DNA of 64,000 nucleotides from Faecalibacter bovis (GTDB lineage Bacteria; Bacteroidota; Bacteroidia; Flavobacteriales; Weeksellaceae): NCBI RefSeq assembly GCF_017948305.1, contig NZ_CP072842.1, positions 1,928,501 to 1,992,500 of the forward strand, read 5' to 3'. Shown piece by piece: positions 28,188 to 37,314 of this stretch (position 1 is its first letter; each line of letters starts with the position of its first letter). The notes under the pieces were generated by a model. It saw only the letters and a program-made list of their open reading frames with translations, ran no database searches and was not told where the DNA came from. The position numbers and the translations under genes were made by a program.

Positions 28188-29414
28188 TTATTTTTTTGCG
28201 ATTCGGTATAGTTTTCCATTATCACCAACAGCATATAAATGTCCATCAGTTCCAGTTACCATATCACGAATACGATCTTTTTGATCTAATAATAAATGCT
28301 CTTCACCAACAACTTTATTTCCTTCAATAACTAAACGAACTAAGGCTTGTTTCATCATACCACCAACAAATAAATTTCCTTTCCATTCGTCTATCGAACC
28401 AGTGTAAAATTCAGCTCCACTTGGTGCAATCACAGGATCCCAATAATAGTTAGGTTGTTCTAAACCATCATTTTTAGTAGCTCCATTTGCTATCTTTCCA
28501 CCAGCATATTCAATTCCGTATGTAATTAAAGGCCATCCATAGTTTTTACCAGGTTGAATTAAATTTAATTCATCCCCTCCACGTGGACCATGTTCTACTT
28601 CCCATAATTCACCTTTTTCATTAAATGCTAAACTTTGAGGGCTTCTGTGACCTAAACTGTATATTTCAGGTAAAGCATCTTTATTTGAAGCAAATGGATT
28701 TCCAGGAGCAGGTTTTCCATCAGTTGTAATTCGAATGATCTTTCCTAATGGCGATTTTAAATCTTGTGCGTATTTACGCATTTCTTCATCAGATCTTTCT
28801 CCGAATGAAGCGTATAAATATCCGTTTTTATCAAAAACTAAACGGCTTCCGTAATGTAAACCACTATCGTGTGAAGGGAATGTTCTGTAAATTATTTTTA
28901 CATTTTCTACCTTAGTTTCGTCTGCTGATAAAGTTGCTTTTGCTATTGAAGTTTGATCATTTTTGGTTCCATCAATCGCAGGCTCAGAAAATGTCCAATA
29001 TATCGTTCGATTTTCTTTGAAATTAGGATCTAAAATTACATCTAATAATCCTCCTTGATTGTATTGATTAACCTTTGGTAAACCTGTAACTTTTTTTAAT
29101 TCGTAAGGTTTTTGTAAATCAATAATCATCATATGACCCGACTTTTCTGTCATCAATAACTTTCCATCAGGTAAATTGACAATAGCCCAAGGTAAACCTA
29201 AATTTTCATTGACGATACTTATATCATAAGTACTTTTAGTCTTAATATAATTTGCGCGAGTTTGGCCTTCAAATGCTGGTTTATATTCAGTATTCGCAGC
29301 TTCAGTCTCTTTAGGAATGCTATCGTTTATATCAGTATTCTCAGTGCTTTTTTTATTATTTGTACATGAAAATAAGATAAGCATTGATAATGTTAAAGTT
29401 GCAAGATTCTTCAT
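28188..29414 (-). CDS. PQQ-dependent sugar dehydrogenase (soluble glucose dehydrogenase family), lipoprotein
   Basis: A 408-residue lipoprotein (lipobox LFSC at residues 14-17). The six-bladed propeller of the GSDH/Asd family is evident from NLGLPWAIVNLPDGKLLMTE, GSRLVFDKNGYLYASFGERS, SLGHRSPQSLAFN, EVEHGPRGGDELNLI and GKNYGWPL. Characterised relatives oxidise aldose sugars with PQQ in the periplasm. No PQQ synthesis genes are in the window. It is monocistronic. Confidence 0.88.
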   Translation of the reverse strand: MKNLATLTLSMLILFSCTNNKKSTENTDINDSIPKETEAANTEYKPAFEGQTRANYIKTKSTYDISIVNENLGLPWAIVNLPDGKLLMTEKSGHMMIIDLQKPYELKKVTGLPKVNQYNQGGLLDVILDPNFKENRTIYWTFSEPAIDGTKNDQTSIAKATLSADETKVENVKIIYRTFPSHDSGLHYGSRLVFDKNGYLYASFGERSDEEMRKYAQDLKSPLGKIIRITTDGKPAPGNPFASNKDALPEIYSLGHRSPQSLAFNEKGELWEVEHGPRGGDELNLIQPGKNYGWPLITYGIEYAGGKIANGATKNDGLEQPNYYWDPVIAPSGAEFYTGSIDEWKGNLFVGGMMKQALVRLVIEGNKVVGEEHLLLDQKDRIRDMVTGTDGHLYAVGDNGKLYRIAKK

Positions 29415-29580
29415 GGATATTTTATTTAATCCGAATTTACTATTTTAATTTTAAAATTTCTAAGCATTTTAATTTTAGCTAACAAGTTTATAATTAATGG
29501 ATTATTTTACTTTAAAAAAATGTGATAAAAAAATGTTTACAGAATTAGAATATAGATATTTGTAAACTGATCATTTATAA

Positions 29581-30597
29581 ATGAAAGAATTTCTTCAAAG
29601 AAAAGATATTGAGTTATCTCCTAAACGATATTTTATTGATGCAATGGGAGCAATGGCTTATGGTTTGTTTGCAACTTTATTGGTTGGGACTATTTTAAAA
29701 ACTGTAGGTGACGAATTGGGAATTGCTTTCTTAAAAGATGTTGTTTGGCCAGTAGCCAATCAAGCGACAGGACCTGCAATTGCTTTAGCCATCGCATATA
29801 GTTTGCGCGCGCCACAATTAGTCATGTATTCTTCGGCAGTTGTTGGTATTGCTGCGTACCAACTTGGTGGTCCATTAGGTGTGTTTATCGCCACAATTTT
29901 TGCCGTAGAAATAGGTAAAATGGTTGTGGGAGAAACTAGAATAGATATTGTGATTACACCAATTGTCACCGTTTTGGTGGGTGTTATTTTGGCGCAATTT
30001 ATTGGTCCATCAGTAAATCAATTAATGAAATGGATTGGCGAACTAATTATATTATCTACTGATGCAAACCCTCTAATTATGGGTGTAGTTATCGCAATTG
30101 TTGTGGGTATGGTTTTGACTTTACCAATTTCTTCAGCAGCATTATGTTTGATGTTAGAATTGGATGGATTAGCTGCAGGAGCTGCAACAATTGGATGTTG
30201 TGCACAAATGATTGGATTCGCAACCATTAGTTTTAAAGATAACGGAATAAAAGGCGTTTTGGCACAAGGTTTAGGTACAAGTATGTTACAAATGCCTAAT
30301 ATTTATAAAAATTGGAAAATTTGGATTCCGCCAACTTTAGCTTCAGCAATAATAAGTCCGATTGCAATCATATACTTTGGAATGTCCAATACAGCTTTAG
30401 AATCTGGTATGGGAAGTTGTGGTTTGGTTGGGCAAATTGGAACTTACAACGCAATGAAAACTAATTTTTCGAAAACTTATATTTTAACAGCGATTTTAGG
30501 TTTACAAATTATTTTACCAGCTATATTATCATATATCATTTACTTTTTTATGAAGAAAAAAGAATGGATTAAAGATGGAGATTTAAAGATTTTCTGA
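29581..30597 (+). CDS. PTS EIIC-like membrane permease (PF13303 type), orphan
   Basis: A 338-residue protein with about nine membrane segments. The order of segments and the GPSVNQLMKWIGELI and SSAALCLMLELDGLAAGAAT stretches match the stand-alone PTS EIIC_2 permease family (PF13303). No EIIA, EIIB, HPr or enzyme I gene is near, and Bacteroidota generally lack a sugar PTS, so PEP-driven sugar uptake is doubtful here. The substrate is unknown. The start is the ATG at 29581. Confidence 0.8.
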   Translation: MKEFLQRKDIELSPKRYFIDAMGAMAYGLFATLLVGTILKTVGDELGIAFLKDVVWPVANQATGPAIALAIAYSLRAPQLVMYSSAVVGIAAYQLGGPLGVFIATIFAVEIGKMVVGETRIDIVITPIVTVLVGVILAQFIGPSVNQLMKWIGELIILSTDANPLIMGVVIAIVVGMVLTLPISSAALCLMLELDGLAAGAATIGCCAQMIGFATISFKDNGIKGVLAQGLGTSMLQMPNIYKNWKIWIPPTLASAIISPIAIIYFGMSNTALESGMGSCGLVGQIGTYNAMKTNFSKTYILTAILGLQIILPAILSYIIYFFMKKKEWIKDGDLKIF

Positions 30598-30763
30598 ATG
30601 AATTAAAGTATTTATTTCACATCAATTTTTAACTTGCAAAATGTAATTCTAATATTATAAAATAGATAAACGATTAAAATAAATAATTAACTAGTAGAGT
30701 TGAAGCGTATGATTTAGATTTTATACTTTAGTAATCAATTATAAATAATGAAATTAATTTCAA

Positions 30764-32377
30764 ATGAAATTTAATTATAAGTCTTTATTGGTGATGTTAA
30801 GTGTTGTTACACTAACATTTACTGCATGTTCTACGAATAAATCAACTAAAAAGGTGGTTTACAAAAAGGTTTCTAAACCTGTCACGAAACCTGTAGTTCC
30901 TAGAGAAACACCAAGTACAACTGTCACAAAACCTCAAGTCTCTCAACCTAAAGAAGAGATTTTTAAAGTGACATTACCTGAAATTAATCGTGAATTTAGA
31001 GCTGCTTGGGTAGCAACGGTAGCCAATATCAATTGGCCATCTAAGCGTACATTAACAACAGATCAGCAAAAAGAAGAAGCTATTAAAATTTTAGATATGT
31101 TAGAATCTAATAATTTTAACGCTGTTATATTTCAAGTTCGTCCTTCAGGAGATGCTTTATATAAAAGTAATTACGAACCTTGGTCGTATTTCTTAACTAG
31201 CGAAATAGGAAAAAGTCCTTACCCTTTTTACGATCCTTTGGAATTTTGGGTTGAAGAAGCACATAAACGTGGGTTAGAATTGCATGTTTGGTTAAATCCA
31301 TATCGTGCGCATCATTCGAGTGGAGGTTCTGTTACAAGTCAGTCTATGGTTAAAAAAGCCCCAGAAAACGTAGTTCGTCTTAAGAATGGAATGTATTGGT
31401 TTGATCCTGCGGATAAACGCACACAAAATCACGTTTCTAATGTGGTAAAAGATATTGTTTCTCGTTACGATATTGACGGGGTTCATTTTGATGATTATTT
31501 TTATCCATACGCATCGTATAACGGTGGTGCAGATTTTCCTGATAATACATCATGGAATCAGTATCAAAAAAATGGTGGAAAATTAGCTCGTGCTGATTGG
31601 CGTCGTGATAACGTAAATTATATTATAGAGCGTATATACCGAGAAATAAAGGCAGAAAAACCTCACGTTAAATTTGGTATTAGTCCATTCGGTATTTGGA
31701 AACCAGGTTATCCTGCTGGAATTACTGGTTCTTCTCAGTATGATGAATTATATGCTGATGCTAAATTGTGGTTGAACAAAGGTTGGGTAGATTATTTTTC
31801 GCCTCAATTGTATTGGCCAATCGAATCGAAAGGTCAACCTTTTCCTAAATTATTAGAATGGTGGAAATCTGAAAATACGCATAATCGTCACTTATGGCCA
31901 GGTTTAAATACGGTTGAAGTTAAAGCTGCTGATCGTACAACTGAAATTGTAAATCAAGTAAAGATTTCTAATCAAATTTTAGATCAACATCCGGGAGTAA
32001 TTCATTGGAGTATTGCGGGATTAACTAAAAATCCTTCGATGTTAAGTTCATTGAAAAATGGACCTTATCAATCAAAAGCTTTGATTCCTAAGATGAATTG
32101 GATAAAGGCAGATAAATTATCTAAACCTAAAATTTTAGTTACAAATCAACCAAATGATGTAGTTGTAAATTGGAAAGAATCAAAATCAAATAATATATCA
32201 CAGTGGGTATTATTTACAAGATATAATGAGAATTGGGAAACTCATTTCTTAAATCCGAATACTACATATCATTCATTATCTAAAACTAAAAATGGTAAAA
32301 AATTAAATGCAGTTGCTTTAAAAGCGGTTGACCGTTTAGGTAATGAAAGTGATTACACAGCAGAAAAAATTAATTAA
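30764..32377 (+). CDS. Glycosyl hydrolase-like 10 (GHL10/DUF187) lipoprotein
   Basis: A 537-residue lipoprotein (lipobox FTAC, residues 18-21) with a proline/threonine-rich linker to about residue 65. The GHL10 barrel starts EFRAAWVATVANINWPSKR and continues with NAVIFQVRPSGDALYKS, LHVWLNPYRAH, DIDGVHFDDYFYP and VDYFSPQLYW. A fibronectin-like C-terminal part follows residue 440. Relatives are thought to act on peptidoglycan or related glycans; the reaction is not firmly known. It has a strong terminator. Confidence 0.9.
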   Translation: MKFNYKSLLVMLSVVTLTFTACSTNKSTKKVVYKKVSKPVTKPVVPRETPSTTVTKPQVSQPKEEIFKVTLPEINREFRAAWVATVANINWPSKRTLTTDQQKEEAIKILDMLESNNFNAVIFQVRPSGDALYKSNYEPWSYFLTSEIGKSPYPFYDPLEFWVEEAHKRGLELHVWLNPYRAHHSSGGSVTSQSMVKKAPENVVRLKNGMYWFDPADKRTQNHVSNVVKDIVSRYDIDGVHFDDYFYPYASYNGGADFPDNTSWNQYQKNGGKLARADWRRDNVNYIIERIYREIKAEKPHVKFGISPFGIWKPGYPAGITGSSQYDELYADAKLWLNKGWVDYFSPQLYWPIESKGQPFPKLLEWWKSENTHNRHLWPGLNTVEVKAADRTTEIVNQVKISNQILDQHPGVIHWSIAGLTKNPSMLSSLKNGPYQSKALIPKMNWIKADKLSKPKILVTNQPNDVVVNWKESKSNNISQWVLFTRYNENWETHFLNPNTTYHSLSKTKNGKKLNAVALKAVDRLGNESDYTAEKIN

Positions 32378-32385
32378 TAGAAAAT

Positions 32386-32414
32386 AAAAAAGGGATGTAA
32401 AACATCCCTTTTTT
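32386..32414. terminator. Bidirectional terminator
   Basis: A perfect 13-bp stem (AAAAAAGGGATGT / ACATCCCTTTTTT) with a three-base loop lies between two convergent genes. Confidence 0.88.
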
Positions 32415-32417
32415 GTA

Positions 32418-32921
32418 TTATAAATTTTTAACCACTTTATCGTTAATGTTGTAATGATTTATTACTTCATCATAATTTTCGAAATTAATTCCATTTGCAG
32501 ATCTTCCAAAATTAGCAGGAATTACAACTACTCTAAACGTTTGATTTCTTATAAATTCAGTTCCAGTTAAATCAAATGTTCCACCAGCATAAATTGTAAT
32601 ATCATTAACTGTAAAATCAAAAGTATAATCTACTTCATCACCATTTGATAAATAATACGTTTTAGGTAAAAGCTCCCAAACTGGATTACCACTAACTGTT
32701 GCAGATTGTCTGTAGATTAAAACAACATCACTGTTATACAACGGAACTTGAAATTGTCTGAAAATGTTATAACCGTTATCATATGTGAAGTTCACATTTT
32801 TTAGATCATATACTGAAGAAATCGTATCAGTATCTTGTGTAAAGTTGTCATCGTCAGTTGTACAACTCACTACAAAAACACTAAATAGTGCAATCAAAAA
32901 TAGGGGTAGTAATTTTTTCAT
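32418..32921 (-). CDS. Hypothetical lipoprotein
   Basis: A 167-residue lipoprotein (MKKLLPLFLIALFSVFVVSC followed by TTDDD, an acidic stretch typical of surface-exported Bacteroidota lipoproteins). The mature part is beta-rich, with YDNGYNIFRQFQVPLYNSDV and IRNQTFRVVVIPANFG. No family is recognised by name. Confidence 0.75.
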   Translation of the reverse strand: MKKLLPLFLIALFSVFVVSCTTDDDNFTQDTDTISSVYDLKNVNFTYDNGYNIFRQFQVPLYNSDVVLIYRQSATVSGNPVWELLPKTYYLSNGDEVDYTFDFTVNDITIYAGGTFDLTGTEFIRNQTFRVVVIPANFGRSANGINFENYDEVINHYNINDKVVKNL

Positions 32922-33040
32922 ATGTTTTATTTTTTCTAAAGATAATTCAAACCTTATACCAAATAATCCGAATTATTACAATTATATTAATTTTAATGTA
33001 ATATAAATCTTTATCTTGTGTTATGTAATTATTTACCTGT

Positions 33041-34057
33041 ATGAAATATTTATTTTTATTATTATCAAGTTTTTCATTAGCACAAACCTATAAAATCATC
33101 AACGAAGAAAAAACTGATGTCAGTTTTCGAGGTTTAGCGATAGAATCTGCAACTAATTTTGTTGTATCTGGATCTAAAAATACAATTGGAAAAACAACGG
33201 ATGGTGGAAAAACATTCAAATGGATTAATCCAACGGTTGTTCAAAATAGAGATTTTCGTGACATCGAAATTTTAGGTAAGGATACTTATTTAGCAATGGG
33301 AATTGATTCTCCAGCTTATTTGTTATTAACGAAAGATGGTGGAAAAACATGGACAAAAGTGTATGAAAATAACCAAAAAGGTGTGTTTTTAGACGCGTTG
33401 TATGTGGATAAGAAATCGAAGAAAATTTATGCTTTAGGTGATCCGATAGAAGTTGGTAAACCATTTTTAGTAACTTCAACTTTAACTGATCCAACGAAAT
33501 GGGAAGTTTCTAAATCGGTAATGAATCAACCTTTGCGTTTAAAAAATCCTAAAGAAGCTTTTTTTGCTTCGAGTGGAAGTAATATTTATGCTGATGAAAA
33601 TCAAGTATTAATAGTTTCTGGAGGTGTCGCATCTAACGTTTATCGTTACACAGCTAAAGGAGGACAATTATATTCGTTAGAAAAATCATCGTCAACAACA
33701 GCAGGAGTTAATGGCATGGCGTACGATGCTACAAACAATATAGGTTATATGGTTGGTGGTGACTATACAAAACCAACAGATTCTAAATACAATTTGTATA
33801 AATTCAAGATTGTAAATAATCAGATTAATTTTATAGATTCTTGGAAATATCCTGAAGGTTACAAATCAGGCGTTGCCATTTTAAGTAAAGATAAAGTAAT
33901 TGTATGTGGTTATTCAGGTGTTGATTATTCTATTGATGGTGGACATAATTGGAAAAATATTACCAAAGATAGTTACAACACGTGCATTGCTTCACCTGAT
34001 AAAAAATCAGTTATTTTAGTCGGTAATAAAGGTAAAATAGGAAAGGTTACATTCTAA
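33041..34057 (+). CDS. Exported YCF48/BNR-type beta-propeller protein
   Basis: A 338-residue protein with a short signal peptide (MKYLFLLLSSFSLAQ). BNR/Asp-box repeats are visible: TTDGGKTFKWINP, TKDGGKTWTKVYE and SIDGGHNWKNITK. Such propellers are often annotated as oxidoreductases in this phylum without experimental support; YCF48-type proteins assemble membrane complexes in phototrophs. The role here is unknown. It is monocistronic with its own terminator. Confidence 0.82.
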   Translation: MKYLFLLLSSFSLAQTYKIINEEKTDVSFRGLAIESATNFVVSGSKNTIGKTTDGGKTFKWINPTVVQNRDFRDIEILGKDTYLAMGIDSPAYLLLTKDGGKTWTKVYENNQKGVFLDALYVDKKSKKIYALGDPIEVGKPFLVTSTLTDPTKWEVSKSVMNQPLRLKNPKEAFFASSGSNIYADENQVLIVSGGVASNVYRYTAKGGQLYSLEKSSSTTAGVNGMAYDATNNIGYMVGGDYTKPTDSKYNLYKFKIVNNQINFIDSWKYPEGYKSGVAILSKDKVIVCGYSGVDYSIDGGHNWKNITKDSYNTCIASPDKKSVILVGNKGKIGKVTF

Positions 34058-34077
34058 TGAATTTCCATTTATAATAT

Positions 34078-34106
34078 AAATCCAGCAATCATGCTGGATT
34101 TTTTTA
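34078..34106 (+). terminator. Terminator
   Basis: The stem AAATCCAGCA / TGCTGGATTT with loop ATCA is followed by a T-run. Confidence 0.87.
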
Positions 34107-34186
34107 TTATAATTATTTTAAACTATTTTAATTTGTTGTTTTAATGTGTTTTATCTATTTTAAATTCCCATTTATCAAACATATTT

Positions 34187-34201
34187 TATCTAAATTAGAT
34201 A
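34187..34201. promoter_or_regulatory. Small palindrome upstream of the five-gene cluster
   Basis: TATCTAA-A-TTAGATA lies 19 bases before the first start codon of the SRPBCC-DUF2461 cluster. Its place fits an operator or a promoter-overlapping site, but no regulator is known. Confidence 0.3.
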
Positions 34202-34219
34202 GAATAAAATCAAGAGTTT

Positions 34220-34666
34220 ATGAAGATAACAGCACAAGCAAGTATTCAAATTTTAAGGCCTATCCAAGAGGTTTACGAATCCATTATTATGCCCGATAAA
34301 ATGAGTACTTATTTTATCGAATCTTCATCAGGTCCTTTAGAAGCTTACAAAACTGTAATTTGGAAATTTCCTGAATTTAATGACACTTTCCCGGTTACCG
34401 GAATTTTGATGAAACCCAACGAGTATATTTCTTTCGATTGGAGCGGCGGCGAAGATAATATGATGGTAGAAATTTATCTTGAAAAATTTGGTGAAGATTT
34501 TACAGTTGTTAATGTCATTGAACACGAATTTAATTCGGATAAAGAAGGTATAGAAACTGCAATGAGACAAACCGGTGGTTGGGCAAATTTCTTAGCGTGT
34601 ATGAAAGCAAGTTTAGAATATGGAATCAATTTACGCACAGGTGCATTTGATTTTATGAAACCTTAA
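34220..34666 (+). CDS. SRPBCC (AHSA1-like) domain protein
   Basis: A 148-residue protein with the START/Bet v1-like layout: KITAQASIQILRPIQEVYES with an inserted acid helix, then FDWSGGEDNMMVEIYLEKFG, ENG-type strands and a long C-terminal helix starting GGWANFLACMKASLEYG. Such proteins bind hydrophobic ligands. First gene of a cluster of five; the VOC gene starts 21 bases after it. Confidence 0.85.
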   Translation: MKITAQASIQILRPIQEVYESIIMPDKMSTYFIESSSGPLEAYKTVIWKFPEFNDTFPVTGILMKPNEYISFDWSGGEDNMMVEIYLEKFGEDFTVVNVIEHEFNSDKEGIETAMRQTGGWANFLACMKASLEYGINLRTGAFDFMKP

Positions 34667-34687
34667 TCTTAAATACAATAATTATAA

Positions 34688-35083
34688 ATGGGCGAAAACA
34701 AAAATAAATTTGGTAAAATACTTTGGTCTGATTTAACGGTAGAAAATGCGGATCAAATAAAAGATTTCTATAAAGAAGTTGTTGGTTGGGAAGAAAATCC
34801 TGTGCCGATGAAAGATGGAGAGGATGATTATGTGGATTATGGAATGGGAATCGACGGCGAAGGTTCTGCCGGAATTTGTAATAAAAGAGGGAAACATAGT
34901 CATTTACCATCGCAATGGATTATGTATATTAATGTAGAAAATGTTGAATATTCTTTAAATAAAGTATTAGAATTGGGTGGTAAATTAATCCACGAAGCGC
35001 GTAAAAAAGACGGTTCTTATTTTTATGTGATTGTTTCTGATCCAGCTGGTGCAGTTTTCGGTTTAGGAGATTTTAATTCTTAA
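34688..35083 (+). CDS. VOC (glyoxalase/bleomycin-resistance) superfamily protein
   Basis: A 131-residue protein with two beta-alpha-beta-beta-beta halves: LWSDLTVENADQIKDFYKEV at the front and WIMYINVENVEYSLNKVLEL in the middle, ending DPAGAVFGLGDF, the usual end of a VOC domain. Substrates cannot be told from the sequence. It follows the SRPBCC gene and precedes the DUF1801 gene by three bases. Confidence 0.87.
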   Translation: MGENKNKFGKILWSDLTVENADQIKDFYKEVVGWEENPVPMKDGEDDYVDYGMGIDGEGSAGICNKRGKHSHLPSQWIMYINVENVEYSLNKVLELGGKLIHEARKKDGSYFYVIVSDPAGAVFGLGDFNS

Positions 35084-35086
35084 GCG

Positions 35087-36028
35087 ATGGCGAATGTTTT
35101 TTCAACAATCGAAGAATATATAGACACTTTTGAAGGAGATAAAAAGAATATCCTACATTCACTTTCAAATTTTATTCAAAACTTAGTTCCAGAGGCGAAA
35201 CCGACAATCAATTATAAAATGCCAACGTATAAATTGAATGGTAATTTGATTCATTTTGCGATGTTCAAAAATCATGTAGGCATTTATCCTGGAGAAGATA
35301 TGATTGAACTTTATAAAGATGATTTAAAAAATTATAAGACTTCAAAAGGAACAATTCAAATTCAATTAGATCAAGAGATTCCATTTGATACGCTTCAAAA
35401 AATAATCCTTCATAAAGTAGAAATTTTAAAAAATAAGGAAGTTCCGGATTGGAAAAAATACCACGATCAATATGCTGATATTACCAATAAATTAGTAGAA
35501 ATTGTTTCTAAAACTGATTTGGTAAAAGAATTTAAATGGGGTGGAGATATTTATACCTACAATGGTAAAAATGTATTGGCTTTTAGTGGTTTTAAAAATC
35601 ACTATTCATTATGGTTTCATAATGGAGTTTTTTTAGAAGATAAAGCTAAAGTCTTGATTTCAGCCAACGAAGAAAAAACGAAAGCTTTACGCCAATGGCG
35701 TTTCAAAAGTATTGAAGATTTAGATACAAAATTGATAGAAAGTTATATCAAAGAAGCCATCCAGATAGCTAAAGAAGGAAAAGAATTAATTCTTGTAAAA
35801 GAACCACCTAAAGAACCACCTAAAGAACCACAAGGTATACTGAAAGAAGCGTTAGAACAAGATCAAGATTTACATCAAGCTTTTTTTGCGCTAACACCTG
35901 GACGACGTAAAGATTACATCGAATACATTGACGAAGCTAAACAAGAGAAAACCAAAATTAATCGCTTGAATAAAATTAAACCAATCATTTTGGAAGGAAA
36001 AGGTTTACACGATAAATACAAAAGCTAA
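35087..36028 (+). CDS. DUF1801/YdeI family protein with two DUF1801-like domains
   Basis: A 313-residue protein. Residues 1-115 form a DUF1801 domain (INYKMPTYKLNGNLIHFAMF, then KNHVGIYPG), residues about 120-230 form a second one of the YdeI type (FKWGGDIYTYNGKNVLAFSG, KNHYSLWFHNG), and the last 60 residues resemble the OmdA region (LTPGRRKDYIEYI). A PPKEPPKEP repeat near residue 240, coded by a 15-base tandem repeat around 35800-35830, links them. It overlaps the next gene by one base (TAATG). Confidence 0.85.
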   Translation: MANVFSTIEEYIDTFEGDKKNILHSLSNFIQNLVPEAKPTINYKMPTYKLNGNLIHFAMFKNHVGIYPGEDMIELYKDDLKNYKTSKGTIQIQLDQEIPFDTLQKIILHKVEILKNKEVPDWKKYHDQYADITNKLVEIVSKTDLVKEFKWGGDIYTYNGKNVLAFSGFKNHYSLWFHNGVFLEDKAKVLISANEEKTKALRQWRFKSIEDLDTKLIESYIKEAIQIAKEGKELILVKEPPKEPPKEPQGILKEALEQDQDLHQAFFALTPGRRKDYIEYIDEAKQEKTKINRLNKIKPIILEGKGLHDKYKS

Positions 36029-36489
36029 TGCAATATACAGTAAGTAATACAGAGGAGTATTTTAAAGAACTTCCAGATGAGCGAAAAGTAGGTTTCGAGA
36101 AATTATATCAAACCATAAAAGCAAATTTACCGACAGGATTTTCCGAACATATTAGTTATGGTCATGTTGGATTTGTAGTGCCTTTTTCAATTTATGCCAA
36201 AGGTTATCATTGCGATTCAACTCAACCTTTACCATTTATCGGTTTGGCTTCTCAAAAGAATCACATAGCAATTTATCACATGGGAATTTACATGAATCAA
36301 GAGGTTTTGGATTGGTTCACAACTGAATTTAAAAATCATTCGAAAAAGAAATTAGACATGGGAAAAAGTTGCATTCGTTTTAAAAAAGTAGACGATATTC
36401 CTTATGATTTAATAGCAGAATTAGCGACTAAATTTACTGTGGAAGAATATGTAAATTTGTACGAGAGTCTTCTAAAATCAAAAAAATAA
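36028..36489 (+). CDS. DUF1801 family protein
   Basis: A 153-residue single-domain DUF1801 protein: HISYGHVGFVVPFSIYAKGY, IGLASQKNHIAIYHMGIYM and a C-terminal MGKSCIRFKKVDDIPYDLIA. It starts inside the stop codon of the previous gene, which shows coupled translation. The biochemical role of DUF1801 is unknown. Confidence 0.85.
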   Translation: MQYTVSNTEEYFKELPDERKVGFEKLYQTIKANLPTGFSEHISYGHVGFVVPFSIYAKGYHCDSTQPLPFIGLASQKNHIAIYHMGIYMNQEVLDWFTTEFKNHSKKKLDMGKSCIRFKKVDDIPYDLIAELATKFTVEEYVNLYESLLKSKK

Positions 36490-36492
36490 TCG

Positions 36493-37149
36493 ATGGCAAA
36501 TTTTTTAGACTTTCTAAGTCAGCTTGAAAAAAATAATAATAGAGAATGGTTTGCAGCGCATAAGCCAAAATTTGAAACAGCAAAAAAAGAAGCAGATTTA
36601 ATTTTTGATGAGGTTTATGAAGCTTTGTCAGAAGTTGAAGTTTTGCAACCATTGAAAAAATATCGTATTTACCGAGATATTCGTTTTTCTTTAGATAAAA
36701 CGCCTTATAAAAATCATTTTTCTGCTTTTGTAGGACGTAAGAAACCTGAAAAAAGAGGTGGATTTTATATCCATTTCGAAAAAGATAATTGTTTTATTGG
36801 TGGTGGTTTTTGGGGACCAGAAAAAGATGATTTATTGCGCATTAGAAAAGCAATAGATTCGTCTGCAACTTTAGAAATATTATTAGAAGACAAAGTATTG
36901 TTAAATACATTCGGGAACTTATATGGAGATGAATTAAAGACAGCACCTAAAGGATTTCCAAAAGATCATGAACGTATTGAGTTACTTAGAAAAAAACAAT
37001 TTCTATTCATTAAAAAGTTTGACGATCATGAAATCTTTGATCAAGATTTTCCTCAAAAGGTGGTAGAAGCTTATCAAAGCTTATTACCATTTTACAATTA
37101 CATGACGGAAGTTTTAACCACGAACGAAAATGGAGAATCAATAATATAA
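36493..37149 (+). CDS. DUF2461 family protein
   Basis: A 218-residue protein matching DUF2461 (TIGR02453): FLDFLSQLEKNNNREWFAAH at the start, then YRIYRDIRFSLDKTPYKNHF, RGGFYIHFEKDN, IGGGFWGPEKDDLLRIRKAI and GFPKDHERIELLRKKQF. Function unknown. It is the last gene of the five-gene cluster and begins three bases after the DUF1801 gene. Confidence 0.88.
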   Translation: MANFLDFLSQLEKNNNREWFAAHKPKFETAKKEADLIFDEVYEALSEVEVLQPLKKYRIYRDIRFSLDKTPYKNHFSAFVGRKKPEKRGGFYIHFEKDNCFIGGGFWGPEKDDLLRIRKAIDSSATLEILLEDKVLLNTFGNLYGDELKTAPKGFPKDHERIELLRKKQFLFIKKFDDHEIFDQDFPQKVVEAYQSLLPFYNYMTEVLTTNENGESII

Positions 37150-37314
37150 ATTCAATTTTAAACAAGGAATTTATAACGCTTTTAGAATTTAAATTGGTTC
37201 GGTATTTTTATTTTTTTTCATTCAAAACAAATTTCAAAATTGTTAAATAAGGCTTAAATGTCTTTTATTACAATAATAATTTGCCGAAATTTGATTTTTA
37301 TACAAAATCTACAA

